From the NCBI RefSeq assembly GCF_026130045.1, contig NZ_JAIBNX010000024.1:1-60660 (forward strand): 60,660 nucleotides of DNA, written 5' to 3'. The notes beneath the pieces are model-generated. The model was given only the letters and a program-made list of their open reading frames with translations, was not told where the DNA came from and did not search any database. The DNA is from Micromonospora sp. CPCC 205371 (GTDB lineage: Bacteria; Actinomycetota; Actinomycetes; Mycobacteriales; Micromonosporaceae). The translations under genes and the position numbers were made by a program. Positions 36,135-45,298 of this stretch are shown here, piece by piece; position 1 is the first letter of the stretch, and every line of letters starts with the position of its first letter.

Positions 36135-37591
36135 GGCAGGACCGCGCCGACGCCGCCGCGGCGGGGGTCGCCCGCCGCTCCGGCACGCCCCACCGCGCTC
36201 ACGCCGCCGAAGTAGTGGTTCATGTCCGGCCACTGGTTGATCGTGTACCCGGCCGCCGCCAGTGCGTCCAGCTCGTCGGCCGGGTACCCAAGCTCGGCGT
36301 GCACGGTGTCGCCGACCACGTGAAACCGGGGCCGGGCGATCGCGGTGGGCATGTCCAGATCGTCGATGAGCACGCCGAGCAGCGTGTCGATCAGGGCGGT
36401 GCGGATGCGGGAGGCGCCCGCCGAGCCGGCCGCCGCCACCAGTTGCCGGTCTTCGTCGACAACGACGAGCGGGCACATCATCGACGACATCCGCCGGCCG
36501 GGCGCCAGGTCAGGAGTGATCAGCTCGCCCTCGCCGAGCATCGAGTTCAGGTTGATGCCGCACTCGGGCAGCCAGACGCCGGAGCCGATGCCGAGCGTCG
36601 TGGTGATCACGCAGGCGTCGCCCTCCGCGTCGACCACGGAGATGTTGGTGGTGTCGCCGAGGCGCTGTGCCCCGTACTGCCGGAGCGCGTCGGCGACCGC
36701 GACAGCCCGAGCAGGCCGGGGCATGTCTGGCAGGTCCGCCGGCAGCGCGGCGATCGTGTCGATCGTCTCGTTCATGTCGTGCCGCGCGTAGATGTGGTTG
36801 CGGCCGAGCGTCGCGTGCCCGACCTCCAACTCCAGCACCCGGTACGCCGCCAGGTCGGCCGGCCCCAGCGCCCCGCCGCCGGCACGCACCGTGTCGACCA
36901 GCAGTTGGCCCAGCCGGCCGGTGTAGAAGACGGACGGGCCCTCTTCGGCCATCGTGTCGAGCGCGATGTCGAGCCCCGGGTGGTGCAGCAACTCCCCGCC
37001 CTCTAGCAGCCGGCCGGTCGGCGCATAGATGCCGGCCCCCTCGCCGGGCAGCATGGCCGGGGCAACGGAGACAAGCGTGCGGGCCTGCGCGGCCGGCAGC
37101 AGTACGCCGCTGCGGGCCAGCGTCACCGCGGGCTCGACGACGCGCTGCCACGGCAGGCGGCCCCAGCGCCGGTGCACCTCGCCGCAGCCGGCGGGCACGC
37201 CCGGTACGGCCACGCTGGCGGCACCGATCGAGTAGATCTGGGGTACGGCCCCGAAGTACACCTCGATCGGGATCATGGGATCGGGCGTGACGTCACCGTC
37301 CAACCCGGGCACCGAACAGAAGAAGTCCAGGCAGGTGACCGTCTGGGTGGACGCGTCGAAGTAGGTGGCGAAGCCGCCCCCGCCGATCCCGGTCAGGATG
37401 CTCTCGCTGACCGACGTGGCGAGCACAGCCGCCACCGCCGCGTCCGCCGCCGATCCGCCCGCCGCGAGGATGCGCAGGCCCACCTCGGCCGTGGCCGGGT
37501 GACCTGCGGCGACACCGGCGGGCACCCGCATCGCCTCCTCTCGTGGCGGCGCCGAGGCCCGCGCCGTCGCCGTGGGGACAGTAACAGTCAC
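36131..37591 (-). CDS. Gamma-glutamyltransferase family protein
   Basis: A 486-aa Ntn-hydrolase related to GGT. The large-subunit start AGHPATAEVGLRILAAGGSAADAAVAA is typical, and the autocatalytic Thr lies in GDTTNISVVDAEGDACV (about residue 304), which begins the small subunit. NLNSMLGEGE and RRMSSMMCPLVVV are family motifs. There is no signal peptide, so it is probably cytosolic, unlike exported GGTs. The GTG at 37591 is chosen from a TACGCT box 7 nt upstream; the open frame continues far upstream but into the divergent MFS gene. Expected reaction: hydrolysis or transfer of gamma-glutamyl groups. Confidence 0.88.
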   Translation of the reverse strand: MTVTVPTATARASAPPREEAMRVPAGVAAGHPATAEVGLRILAAGGSAADAAVAAVLATSVSESILTGIGGGGFATYFDASTQTVTCLDFFCSVPGLDGDVTPDPMIPIEVYFGAVPQIYSIGAASVAVPGVPAGCGEVHRRWGRLPWQRVVEPAVTLARSGVLLPAAQARTLVSVAPAMLPGEGAGIYAPTGRLLEGGELLHHPGLDIALDTMAEEGPSVFYTGRLGQLLVDTVRAGGGALGPADLAAYRVLELEVGHATLGRNHIYARHDMNETIDTIAALPADLPDMPRPARAVAVADALRQYGAQRLGDTTNISVVDAEGDACVITTTLGIGSGVWLPECGINLNSMLGEGELITPDLAPGRRMSSMMCPLVVVDEDRQLVAAAGSAGASRIRTALIDTLLGVLIDDLDMPTAIARPRFHVVGDTVHAELGYPADELDALAAAGYTINQWPDMNHYFGGVSAVGRAGAAGDPRRGGVGAVLP

Positions 37592-37598
37592 GGGGCGC

Positions 37599-37644
37599 AG
37601 CGTAGATGTATCTGTCCCTCGGCGTGTGCTGATGGATAACATCC
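37599..37644. promoter_or_regulatory. Divergent regulatory region between the GGT and MFS genes
   Basis: TACGCT on the minus strand (complement of 37599-37604) serves GGT. It is overlapped by the inverted repeat AGAT-GT-ATCT (37604-37613), and a second small inverted repeat GGAT-AAC-ATCC lies at 37634-37644. Both are AT-rich for this genome and could be operators for one regulator. Confidence 0.35.
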
Positions 37645-37654
37645 ACTCTGCTAA

Positions 37655-37687
37655 CTGGCGCTCGCCTCCGCTCGCGCGGGCATGACC
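37655..37687. repeat. Dispersed palindromic repeat, copy 2 (upstream of the MFS gene)
   Basis: CTGGCGCTCGCCTCCGCTCG followed by CGCGGGCATGACC, matching the first box of the copies at 2363 and 49498 with one extra C. It ends on the ATGACC that provides the first possible start of the MFS gene. Confidence 0.65.
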
Positions 37688-37699
37688 GGTGAGGAGTGT

Positions 37700-39037
37700 A
37701 TGTTCACCGAACTGCCGCGGCGGGTGCATGTGGGGTACGCGCTGGGGTCGCTGGCGACCGGGGCGTTCGGCACCGTGCCGGGCCTGCTGCTGCTGCCGTA
37801 CCTGACGGACACGCTCGGCATCGCGGCCGGAGTGGCGGGGCTGCTGGTGCTCGTACCGAAGGCGTGGGATGTGCTGGTCAACCCCGTCGCGGGACGGATC
37901 TCCGACCGCTGGGGCGGCCGCCGGCAGTACCTGCTGATCGGTGGTCTCGCGATGGCCGCGCTCTTCGCGGCGATCTTCGCCGGCCCGCTGGGCACCGGCG
38001 CGGATGCCGGCGCCTACGCGGCGCTCGCCTTCCTGGCCACCGCGACCGCGTACGCGTTCTTCCAGGTGCCCTACGTGGCGATGCCGGCCGAGATGACCGA
38101 CGGCTACGCCGAGCGGACCCGGCTCATGACCTGGCGGATCGCGGTGCTGGCGCTGGCGATCCTGATCTCCGGCGCCGTGGCGCCGCTCGTGGTGACCGCC
38201 GGCGGCGACGGTATACCGGGCCACCGCTGGATGGGCTTGTTCGTCGCCGCGCTGATCGTGGTGGGCGTGCTGGGTGTGTACGCCGGCACCCGGGGAGTCG
38301 GCGGCGGCACCGTCCGGGAGATCGAGCCGAGCCTGGGCGCCCAGCTCCGGGTCGCCGCTCGAAATCGCCCCTTCCGGCTGCTCCTGACCTGTTTCGTCAT
38401 CCAGGCAGCCGGCATCGGCACGATGCTCGCGGGCGTCAAGTACTTCGCCGACCACGTGCTCGAACGCCCCGACGACGGTCCGACCGTGCTTTTCGCGTGC
38501 TTCGTCGGCCCGGCGCTGCTCGTGATGCCCGCCTGGCGGCGGGCGGGGGAGCGGCTGGGCAAGCTCCGCGCGTTCGTCGCCGCCTCAGCGATCTTCGCGG
38601 CCGGCGCGCTCGCGCTCGTCGCGGCGCCCGCGCTGCCCGGGGTCGCCGTCTACCTCGTGGTCGCCGCGATCGGCTGCGGCTACGCCGGGCAGCAGGTCTT
38701 CGGCTTCGCCATGCTGCCGGACTGCATCGCCTACGACACGGCACGCACCGGGCGCCGGCAGGCCGGCGTCTTCACCGGCTTGTGGACAGCGGGGGAGACG
38801 CTCGGGCTCGCGCTCGGACCTGGGATCTACGCCGTGGTCCTACAGATTTTCGGGTACGCCTCGTCAGCCACCGGGCAGGCGACGGTACAGGACGGCACCG
38901 CCCGCCTCGGCGTGCTGCTGGGCTTCACCGTCCTGCCGGCGGTGGTGGTCGCCGTGGCGCTGGCATTCCTGCGCGGGTACGACGACACTTTCGCCCGTGA
39001 TCCCGATGTCGTTGCCGGAGGACGGCCTGCCGGCTGA
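37700..39037 (+). CDS. MFS transporter of the GPH/MelB (glycoside-pentoside-hexuronide:cation) type
   Basis: A 445-aa, 12-helix carrier. It shows the MelB-family features LPYLTDTLGI in helix 1, VPKAWDVLVNPVAGRISDRWGGRRQYLLIGG in loop 2-3 and an FFQVPYVAMPAEMTDGYAERTRL segment. In this family loop 2-3 carries the cation-coupling Asp residues (AWD, SDR). Substrate unknown, probably a sugar or glycoside. ATG 37700 is chosen because GGTGAGGAG precedes it; ATG 37682, six codons upstream, lies inside the dispersed repeat. The 3' end overlaps the start of the next gene. Confidence 0.85.
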   Translation: MFTELPRRVHVGYALGSLATGAFGTVPGLLLLPYLTDTLGIAAGVAGLLVLVPKAWDVLVNPVAGRISDRWGGRRQYLLIGGLAMAALFAAIFAGPLGTGADAGAYAALAFLATATAYAFFQVPYVAMPAEMTDGYAERTRLMTWRIAVLALAILISGAVAPLVVTAGGDGIPGHRWMGLFVAALIVVGVLGVYAGTRGVGGGTVREIEPSLGAQLRVAARNRPFRLLLTCFVIQAAGIGTMLAGVKYFADHVLERPDDGPTVLFACFVGPALLVMPAWRRAGERLGKLRAFVAASAIFAAGALALVAAPALPGVAVYLVVAAIGCGYAGQQVFGFAMLPDCIAYDTARTGRRQAGVFTGLWTAGETLGLALGPGIYAVVLQIFGYASSATGQATVQDGTARLGVLLGFTVLPAVVVAVALAFLRGYDDTFARDPDVVAGGRPAG

Positions 39038-40374
39038 GCGGGTGCTCGACGAGATCCGCGCACTGCGAACGGCCGACCGCCCCACCCACGGCGGGCGCCT
39101 GTTCGCGTACGTGTACGACTCCGCCTTGCCAGGGCTCGACGACCTCGCCATGTCCGCGTACTCGCTGGCAGCCCACGTCAACGGCCTGGACCCGACCGCG
39201 TTCCCGTCCCTACTGGCCATGGAGAACGCCCTGGTCGGCGCGGCGGCGAAGGTGCTCAGTGGACCGCCCGGCGTGGTGGGCAGCGTGACCAGCGGCGGCA
39301 CCGAGTCGCTGTTGCTGGCGGTGAAGACGGCCCGGGATGCGCGCCCCGAGGTCGACCGGCCGCGCATGGTGGCTCCGGTGACCGGGCACGCCGCGTTCGC
39401 GAAGGCCGCGCACTACCTCGGCGTGGCGCTCGACCTGGTGCCGGTGTCCCCGTCGACGTTGCGGCCCTCCACAAAAGACATGGCGGCCGCCGTAGGGCCG
39501 GACACCGTGCTGGTGGCGTGCTCGGCGCCCTCGTACGCCCACGGGGTGGTCGACCCGGTCGCCGAGATCGCGCTGCCGCGCCGACGCCTGCTCCGGGGGC
39601 TGGCCGCTGCCCATTCTCCCCCCCCTCGGCGTCGACGTGCCGCCGTTCGACTTCGCGGTCCCGGGGGTCACGTCGATCTCGGTGGACCTGCACAAGTACG
39701 CGTACTGCCCCAAGGGCGTGTCGATCCTGCTGCACCGCGACGAAGACCTGCGCCGGCCGCAGTACTTCGGGTACGCCGGCTGGCCCGGGTACACGATGGT
39801 CAACCCGGTGATCTCCTCGACCCGGTCCGGTGGGCCGATCGCGGCGGCGTACGCCGTGCTCCGGCACATCGGCGACAGCGGCTACCTCGCGCTCGCCGGC
39901 CGTACCCGGGAAGCCGTCCGCGGCCTGGCGGCCGCGGTCTCCGATGTGGACGGACTGCGGCCGCTCGCGCCGGCCGAAACGACGGTGGTCTGCTTCACCT
40001 CGGACGGTGACCCGGACCTGTTCGTGCTCGCCGACGAGCTGGCCGCGCGGGGCTGGCACACCCAGCCACAGTTCGCGTTCGTTGACCTGCCGGCGAGCAT
40101 CCATCTCACGGTGACCGCCGCCGTGGCGCCGCAGGTGGCGGCGTTCGCCACCGACCCGGCCGCGGCCGTGGGGGCGGGAAGGGCGGGCGGCCCGGGGGGG
40201 CTGCCGCCGGGGGATCCCACCGCCCCGCTTCCGGAATTGCTGGCCGCGCTTGGCCTTTCCGGGGGCCTCCCCGAGCGCATGGCGACGGTGAACACGCTGC
40301 TCAACGCCGTGCCGCCCGTACTCCGGGAGCGCCTACTGATCGACTTCCTGAGCCACCTCCAGCAGCCCTTGTGA
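39006..40374 (+). pseudogene. PLP-dependent decarboxylase (group II, sphingosine-phosphate-lyase-like), frame broken
   Basis: Two overlapping frames make up one protein. Frame 1 (39006 to about 39590) has SGGTESLLLAVKTARDARPEVDRP, GHAAFAKAAHYLGVAL and SAPSYAHGVVDPVAEIA. Frame 2 (from about 39637) continues VDVPPFDFAVPGVTSISVDLHKYAYCPKGVS, with the PLP Lys in DLHKY, to the natural C-terminus. The join at 39571-39640 should encode the LLLHVDACIGGWLLPF region with the PLP-binding Asp. Instead it is shortened by about 25-30 nt and contains a C9 run (39616-39624). Either the gene is dead or the consensus is wrong here. Family: decarboxylates amino acids or cleaves sphinganine phosphate; substrate unknown. 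Confidence 0.75.
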
Positions 40375-40386
40375 TTGACTTGTGTC

Positions 40387-41151
40387 GTGCAGTTGCCAGG
40401 AGTGCTCGGTGAACCGATCCGGTTCGTCCTGAACTGGGGCCGGCGGTACTCGCTGTGGGTCTTCAACTTCGGCCTGGCGTGCTGTGCGATCGAGTTCATC
40501 GCGACGAGCATGGGCCGGCACGACTTCATCCGGTTGGGCGTGATCCCGTTCGCGCACGGCCCGCGGCAGGCCGACCTGATGGTCGTGTCGGGCACCGTCA
40601 CCGACAAGATGGCACCCGCGATCAAGCGGCTCTATGACCAGATGCCCGAGCCGAAGTACGTCATCTCGTTCGGCGCCTGCTCGAACTGCGGCGGCCCCTA
40701 CTGGGATTCGTACTCGGTCACCAAGGGCGTCGACCAGATCATCCCGGTCGACGTCTACGTGCCCGGCTGCCCACCCCGGCCCGAGGCGCTGCTTCACGGC
40801 ATCCTGCGCCTCCAGGAGAAGATCGCCGGCGAGCAGGCCGGGATAGGTGGGGTCTCCCGCCCAGATCCGCTCGCGGTGCCCAACGGCCACGACGCCGAGG
40901 CCCTGACCGCGCCGTTGGTGACCGGGCCCGAGCAGCCCCACAAGCGCGTCGTCTTTCCCGACAACATCGACTGGCACCGCGGGGTGCCGCCTCCGCTGCC
41001 GCCACCGGTCGGCCCCGACGGCCGCCTGCCCGTCACCGAGATCACCGGCGACCGGCAGGGTGCCGGCGCACCGTTCGGCGACGACCGCGATCTGCCGCTG
41101 CCGTCGACCGATCTGGACTATCAGCACCCACATCCAGAGGATCGCGACTGA
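40387..41151 (+). CDS. nuoB: NADH-quinone oxidoreductase subunit B (orphan copy)
   Basis: A 254-aa subunit that carries the terminal iron-sulfur cluster N2. All four ligands are present: the Cys pair in [10 protein letters not shown], Cys in [14 protein letters not shown] and Cys in [11 protein letters not shown]. The core ends near residue 155. A Pro/Asp-rich extension of about 100 residues follows, as seen in actinobacterial homologues. The GTG starts 12 nt after the decarboxylase stop, so it may be read from that transcript. No other complex I gene is adjacent; the matching operon nuoCHIJKLMN starts 8.5 kb downstream. Confidence 0.93.
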   Translation: MQLPGVLGEPIRFVLNWGRRYSLWVFNFGLACCAIEFIATSMGRHDFIRLGVIPFAHGPRQADLMVVSGTVTDKMAPAIKRLYDQMPEPKYVISFGACSNCGGPYWDSYSVTKGVDQIIPVDVYVPGCPPRPEALLHGILRLQEKIAGEQAGIGGVSRPDPLAVPNGHDAEALTAPLVTGPEQPHKRVVFPDNIDWHRGVPPPLPPPVGPDGRLPVTEITGDRQGAGAPFGDDRDLPLPSTDLDYQHPHPEDRD

Positions 41152-41205
41152 CCGTCGAGACGACGGCGACCCGTTCGGACGGGCCCGGTCCTGGTCACGG
41201 CCGGC

Positions 41206-41217
41206 TACCGTCCGAAT
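41206..41217 (+). promoter_or_regulatory. Leaderless promoter -10 box of the DUF2252 gene
   Basis: TACCGT at 41206-41211, 6 nt before the ATG at 41218. Confidence 0.45.
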
Positions 41218-42528
41218 ATGGGAAACGACCAGCGGCCCGAGATGATCACCGAGGTGCTGCTGCGCGAGTTCGGCGCGCTGATGGCGATCGACCCGGCCGC
41301 GTTCCGGCGCAAGTTTCGCAAGATGGCGGCCTCCCCCTTCGCGTTCTACCGGGGCAGCGCGGCGCTCTTCTACGCCGACGTGACCGGTGACTTCGCCGAC
41401 GACCGGTTCCTCGACGAGTGGACCAGCCGGGTGTGGATCCACGGCGACCTGCACGCGGAGAACTTCGGCACGTACATGAACGCGACCGGCCATCTCGTCT
41501 TCAACGTCAACGACTTCGACGAGGCGTACGTCGGGCCGTTCGTGTGGGATCTCAAGCGGTTCTGTGCGAGCGTGGCGCTCATCGGGTACGCCAAGGCACT
41601 CTCCGACGCGGTGATCACCGACCTGGTGACGCGCTTCGCCGGGGCGTACCTGACCGAACTGCGCGCGATCGCGGCCGGCGGCGACGACGCGATCGGCTCG
41701 ATCACGCTCGACAACGCCGACGGTGTGCTGCGCACGGTGCTACAGCAGGCTCGGCTGAACACTCGGGTCGAGCTGCTGGCCGCACAGACCACGATCGACA
41801 ACTACGAGCGCCGGTTCTCGCTGGGCGAAGGCGTGTACGAGATCGACGCGTCCACCCGGGAGGTCGTGGTGGCCGCGTTCGAGCAGTACCTGACGACCCT
41901 GCCGGCGGGCACCGAGGCGCACCGGCCGATCGCCGCGCACATCAAGGACGTCGTGCTCCGTAGGGGTGTCGGCATCGGCTCGGCCGGCCTACCGTCGTAC
42001 AACCTGCTGCTGGAGGGGCACACCCAGGCGCTCGAGAACGACGTGATCATCTACGTGAAGCAGGCGCAGGTGCCGGCTGTGGCCCGGCACATCGTCGATG
42101 AGAAGGTGCGCGCATACTTCCGGCACCAGGGGCACCGCACGGCCGAATCGCAGCGGGCGCTCCAAGCCAGCGCCGACCCGTGGCTTGGCTTCACCGAGCT
42201 GGGCGGGGTTGGCCAGCTCGTCGCCGAGGTGTCGCCGTACGCCGCCGACCTGGACTGGTCCGACGTCAACGAGGCCGACGAGCTGGCGGGCGTGGTGACC
42301 GACCTCGGGCGGGCGGTCGCCCGGATGCACTCGGTCGCCGACGACGAGTCCAGCCACGACCTGGTCGACTTCTCCACCGAGGAGGCGATCGTGGCAGCCG
42401 TCGACCGCGACCCCGACGGGTTCGTGCCACACCTGGTCGAGTTCGCGCACGCGTACGGCGCCCAGGCGCGCCGCGACCATCAGATCTTCGTGGATCTCTT
42501 CCGCAACGACCTTCTGCCCGGCCTCTAG
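41218..42528 (+). CDS. DUF2252 family protein (kinase-like fold)
   Basis: A 436-aa cytosolic protein of the DUF2252 family. It starts with the typical FRRKFRKMAASPFAFYRGSAALFYADV. It then shows IHGDLHAENFG and NVNDFDEAYVGPFVWDLKRF, which parallel the catalytic HGDxxxxN and metal-binding D of aminoglycoside-phosphotransferase-type kinases. No substrate is established for the family. It has its own leaderless promoter and lies between the orphan nuoB and a TetR gene, whose 3' end it overlaps by 4 bp in convergent orientation. Confidence 0.88.
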   Translation: MGNDQRPEMITEVLLREFGALMAIDPAAFRRKFRKMAASPFAFYRGSAALFYADVTGDFADDRFLDEWTSRVWIHGDLHAENFGTYMNATGHLVFNVNDFDEAYVGPFVWDLKRFCASVALIGYAKALSDAVITDLVTRFAGAYLTELRAIAAGGDDAIGSITLDNADGVLRTVLQQARLNTRVELLAAQTTIDNYERRFSLGEGVYEIDASTREVVVAAFEQYLTTLPAGTEAHRPIAAHIKDVVLRRGVGIGSAGLPSYNLLLEGHTQALENDVIIYVKQAQVPAVARHIVDEKVRAYFRHQGHRTAESQRALQASADPWLGFTELGGVGQLVAEVSPYAADLDWSDVNEADELAGVVTDLGRAVARMHSVADDESSHDLVDFSTEEAIVAAVDRDPDGFVPHLVEFAHAYGAQARRDHQIFVDLFRNDLLPGL

Positions 42529-43202
42529 GACGGGCGGGGTCGAGTGGAGTCGATCAGGTCGTTGATCTCCGCCTCGTAGAGGAGCGCCGGGTCGAAGCCC
42601 ATCGTCTGGAAGTGGCCTTCGACCTCCAGGCTCAGCACGCCGTGCATGCGGGTCCAGCCGGTCACGCCGAGCCGCAGCGTCGCACCATCCCAGCCGGTGT
42701 CGCCGTCGCGGTCGGCGAGGCTGGTGACCAGCTGCCGTTCCAGCTCCGGATGGCGGGCGGCGGCGGCCAGCTCGGCGAGCGGTGCCAGGAACGCGGCTAG
42801 TGTGCGCGTCGCCGCCTGGATCGTGTGTGCCGGTGCGGCGTACCCGGGTACCGGTGTGCCGAACAGCAGCAGGTACCGGTGGGGCTGGGCGAGCGCCCAC
42901 TCGCGGTACGCCCGAGCGAGCGCGCGGATGCGGTCGGCTGGTGGCTTGCCTGCCGCTGCCGCGCTGGCTGCCGAGACCGCGTCGGCCAGGTCGTGGTAGC
43001 CGTCGCTGATCAGCTCGGTGAGCAGCTCGTCCCGCCCCGCGAAGTATCGGTAGAGCGCCGGCCCGGTCATACCCAGCTCCTTGCCGATCGCGTTCAGCGA
43101 CAGCGACTGCGGCCCGGCGGCGGCGATCTGCCGTAGGGCGGCGGCCTTCGCCTCGTCACGAGTTTGAGCGCGGATTCTGTCCCGCCGTGTTGCGTTCTCC
43201 AC
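42525..43202 (-). CDS. TetR/AcrR family regulator (WHG-domain type), likely autoregulated
   Basis: A 225-aa repressor. The helix-turn-helix reads RDEAKAAALRQIAAAGPQSLSLNAIGKELGMTGPALYRYFAGRDEL (about 15-60). The C-terminal TetR_C/WHG-like domain has YREWALAQPHRYLLLFGTPVPGY, typical of actinobacterial members that control adjacent oxidoreductases or transporters. The GTG at 43202 is fixed by a leaderless TAGACT box (complement of 43210-43215) 7 nt upstream. A perfect inverted repeat covers that box and lies between this gene and the divergent quinone oxidoreductase, which is therefore its likely target. Confidence 0.9.
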   Translation of the reverse strand: MENATRRDRIRAQTRDEAKAAALRQIAAAGPQSLSLNAIGKELGMTGPALYRYFAGRDELLTELISDGYHDLADAVSAASAAAAGKPPADRIRALARAYREWALAQPHRYLLLFGTPVPGYAAPAHTIQAATRTLAAFLAPLAELAAAARHPELERQLVTSLADRDGDTGWDGATLRLGVTGWTRMHGVLSLEVEGHFQTMGFDPALLYEAEINDLIDSTRPRPS

Positions 43203-43211
43203 GAGTGACAG

Positions 43212-43236
43212 TCTAACCTGAGTTAGAGCTTCTAAC
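43212..43236. promoter_or_regulatory. Probable TetR operator
   Basis: TCTAAC-CTGA-GTTAGA (43212-43227) is a perfect inverted repeat with 6-bp arms. A third half-site, TCTAAC, follows after 3 bp (43231-43236), so the outer pair also forms an inverted repeat. It overlaps the -10 box of the leftward TetR gene and lies 21 bp upstream of the rightward oxidoreductase ATG. Confidence 0.7.
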
Positions 43237-43256
43237 AGTCGTGAGGAGATATAACG

Positions 43257-44249
43257 ATGGAGACGACGCAGGTGGTCATGCCGCACGCGGGCGGGCCGGA
43301 GGTCCTGGAGATCCAGCGGCAGGAGCTGGCCGACCCTGGGCCGGGCGAGGTGCGGCTGCGCGTCGAGGCGACCGGGGTGGCGTTCGCCGAGGTGCAGATG
43401 CTCCGCGGGCGGTATTACGCGCAGCCGAAGTTCCCATTCGTCCCCGGGTATGACCTGGTCGGTCGGGTCGAGGCGGTCGGGTCGGGCGTCGCACTGCCGG
43501 TCGGCACGCGGGTGGCCACGATGACGCGCACCGGCGCCTGGGCCGAGCGGATCGTGCTGAAGGCGGCGCACCTCGTGCCGGTGCCGGACGATTTGGACGC
43601 CGGTGAGGTCGTCGCGCTCATCACCAACGGTGTCACGGCGTACCAGATGCTGCACCGCGTCGCGCGGCTGCGTCCCGGTCAGACCGTGCTGGTCCACGGT
43701 GCCGCGGGTGGCGTCGGCACGCTGCTGGTCCGGCTGGCGCAGCGAGCCGGTGCCAAGGTCATCGGCACCGCCTCACCGGGCAAGCACGACACCGTACGCG
43801 TGATGGGCGCGATCCCGCTCGACTACCGCGAGCCGGGCCTGGCCAGCCGGGTCCGCGAGCTCGCGCCCGACGGGGTCGCGGCGGTCTTCGACCACGCCGC
43901 CGGCCCCGGCCTGCGCGAGTCGTACCGGGCGCTCGGTCGCGGGGGCATCCTCATCGTGTATGGCAGCGCCGCGACCGTCGACGACAACGGCTGGCGGCTC
44001 GCGCCGTTCGCGTCAGCGATGGGCAAGATGCTGTGGTGGTCGCTCAAGCCGGACGGCCGGCGAACCCGCTTCTACTCGATCAACCACGAGCGGCACTTCG
44101 ACGACGACCTGGCCAAGGTCATCGACTTGCTGCGTACCGGTGAGTTGCGGCCCGACGTGGCCGCCCGACTTCCGCTCGGCGAGGCGTCGAAGGCGCTGCG
44201 CATGCTCGCCGACCGCGCCGTGGTCGGCAAGATCGTGCTAGAGCCCTAG
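43257..44249 (+). CDS. Zinc-less medium-chain dehydrogenase (quinone oxidoreductase type)
   Basis: A 330-aa NADPH-dependent MDR enzyme. The GroES-like N-terminal half (VRLRVEATGVAFAEVQMLRGRYY) lacks zinc ligands. The Rossmann half has VLVHGAAGGVGTLLVRLAQRAGAKVIGTAS, and FDHAAGPGLRESYRALGRGGILIVYG follows, as in quinone reductase Qor and enone reductases. AGGAG stands 9 nt before the ATG. The gene is divergent from the TetR gene, and the operator between them suggests induction by the TetR ligand, possibly the substrate of this enzyme. The 3' end overlaps the convergent dehydrogenase gene by 12 bp. Confidence 0.88.
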   Translation: METTQVVMPHAGGPEVLEIQRQELADPGPGEVRLRVEATGVAFAEVQMLRGRYYAQPKFPFVPGYDLVGRVEAVGSGVALPVGTRVATMTRTGAWAERIVLKAAHLVPVPDDLDAGEVVALITNGVTAYQMLHRVARLRPGQTVLVHGAAGGVGTLLVRLAQRAGAKVIGTASPGKHDTVRVMGAIPLDYREPGLASRVRELAPDGVAAVFDHAAGPGLRESYRALGRGGILIVYGSAATVDDNGWRLAPFASAMGKMLWWSLKPDGRRTRFYSINHERHFDDDLAKVIDLLRTGELRPDVAARLPLGEASKALRMLADRAVVGKIVLEP

Positions 44250-45278
44250 GACCACCTTGATGTCGGTGTCGTGCGGGGTATAGGCGTCGGCGTACTGGTC
44301 GAAGGGCACGCGGCGGGTGATGAGCCTTTCGAGCCACCGCGGGTTCGCCTTGCCCAGCGCGACCGCCGCCGCCGTCCAGTGTCGACGGTTGGCGTTGACG
44401 GAGCCGAAGACGACGTTGTTCTCCAGCACCACGGCCCGGTTCAGGGCGCCGGCGTCGACGCCGACCTGCTTGCCGGCCGAGGACACGCCGGTCAGGCACA
44501 CGATCCCGGTGGGGCCGACCTTGTCGATGACCTGCACGACCACGTGGGGAGCACCCGTGCACTCCACGACGATGTCGGGCTCGATGTCGAGGTCGGCGAC
44601 CTGCCCGGTGTGGTAGGTCGCGCCCAGATCGGCCACGAGCGCCGGTTTCGGCCCGTCGGCGGCTCGGTCCAACACGTGTACCTCCAACCCGCGCTGCGCA
44701 CCCAGCAGCGCGGCGAGCAGGCCGATCGGGCCCGCGCCGGTGACGAGTACCGTTTCCGGCTCCCAGCGGGCCCGGACGCCGACCCGCTCGATGTGCTCCC
44801 ACGCCTTGGCCACGACGCTGGCCGGCTCCAGCAGCGTGCCGACGGACTCCAGCGCGGGATCGAGCCGCACCGCGAGGTCGGGCTCGACCCGCCAGCGCTC
44901 CCTGGCGAAGCCGTGCCGGGCCTTGATGCCGTGCTCGGTGTACAGGCCGTTGCGGCACATGTCCCACTCGCCGACGGCGCAGTTGAGGCAGGGCACCGGG
45001 TCGGGAAGGCGCACGATGCCGGCCACGAGGTCGCCTGGCTGGAGGGTGCCGGTCGGGTCCTCGATGACGCGGCCGAGCGACTCGTGCCCGATGATCAGCT
45101 GGGCGGTGCCCGGTGGCGCCTCGCCGTACTCGCCAGCGATGATCTCGCGGTCGGTGCCGCAGACGCCGACGGCGATCGCGTGCACGAGCACCGCGCCTTC
45201 CGCCTCGGGCGGTTCTGGAGCGTCGTCGACGAGTCGCAGCGAGTTCGGCTGGCCCGGGGTGATCGTGACTGCTCGCAC
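44238..45278 (-). CDS. Zinc-dependent MDR alcohol/polyol dehydrogenase, glucose-1-dehydrogenase-like
   Basis: A 346-aa medium-chain dehydrogenase. The catalytic zinc site is seen as VGVCGTDREI and GHESLGRVIED. The C-rich structural-zinc loop is reduced (CLNCAVGEWDMCRNG). Cofactor binding is LVTGAGPIGLLAALLGAQRG. The loop ENNVVFGSVNANRRHW and the C-terminal end match archaeal and bacterial glucose-1-dehydrogenases of the MDR class (GlcDH_C-like). Its likely role is oxidation of glucose or a related sugar with NAD(P)+. The GTG start (45278) is tentative; no strong ribosome site is visible. Confidence 0.85.
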   Translation of the reverse strand: MRAVTITPGQPNSLRLVDDAPEPPEAEGAVLVHAIAVGVCGTDREIIAGEYGEAPPGTAQLIIGHESLGRVIEDPTGTLQPGDLVAGIVRLPDPVPCLNCAVGEWDMCRNGLYTEHGIKARHGFARERWRVEPDLAVRLDPALESVGTLLEPASVVAKAWEHIERVGVRARWEPETVLVTGAGPIGLLAALLGAQRGLEVHVLDRAADGPKPALVADLGATYHTGQVADLDIEPDIVVECTGAPHVVVQVIDKVGPTGIVCLTGVSSAGKQVGVDAGALNRAVVLENNVVFGSVNANRRHWTAAAVALGKANPRWLERLITRRVPFDQYADAYTPHDTDIKVVLGL

Positions 45279-45298
45279 CCCGCCATCATGTCCGACGA

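Noticed and set aside
37592-38455. A 288-codon upstream extension of the gamma-glutamyltransferase frame
   Set aside because: It lies antisense to the MFS gene, has Gln/His/Arg-rich shadow composition, and GGT homology begins near the leaderless GTG at 37591.
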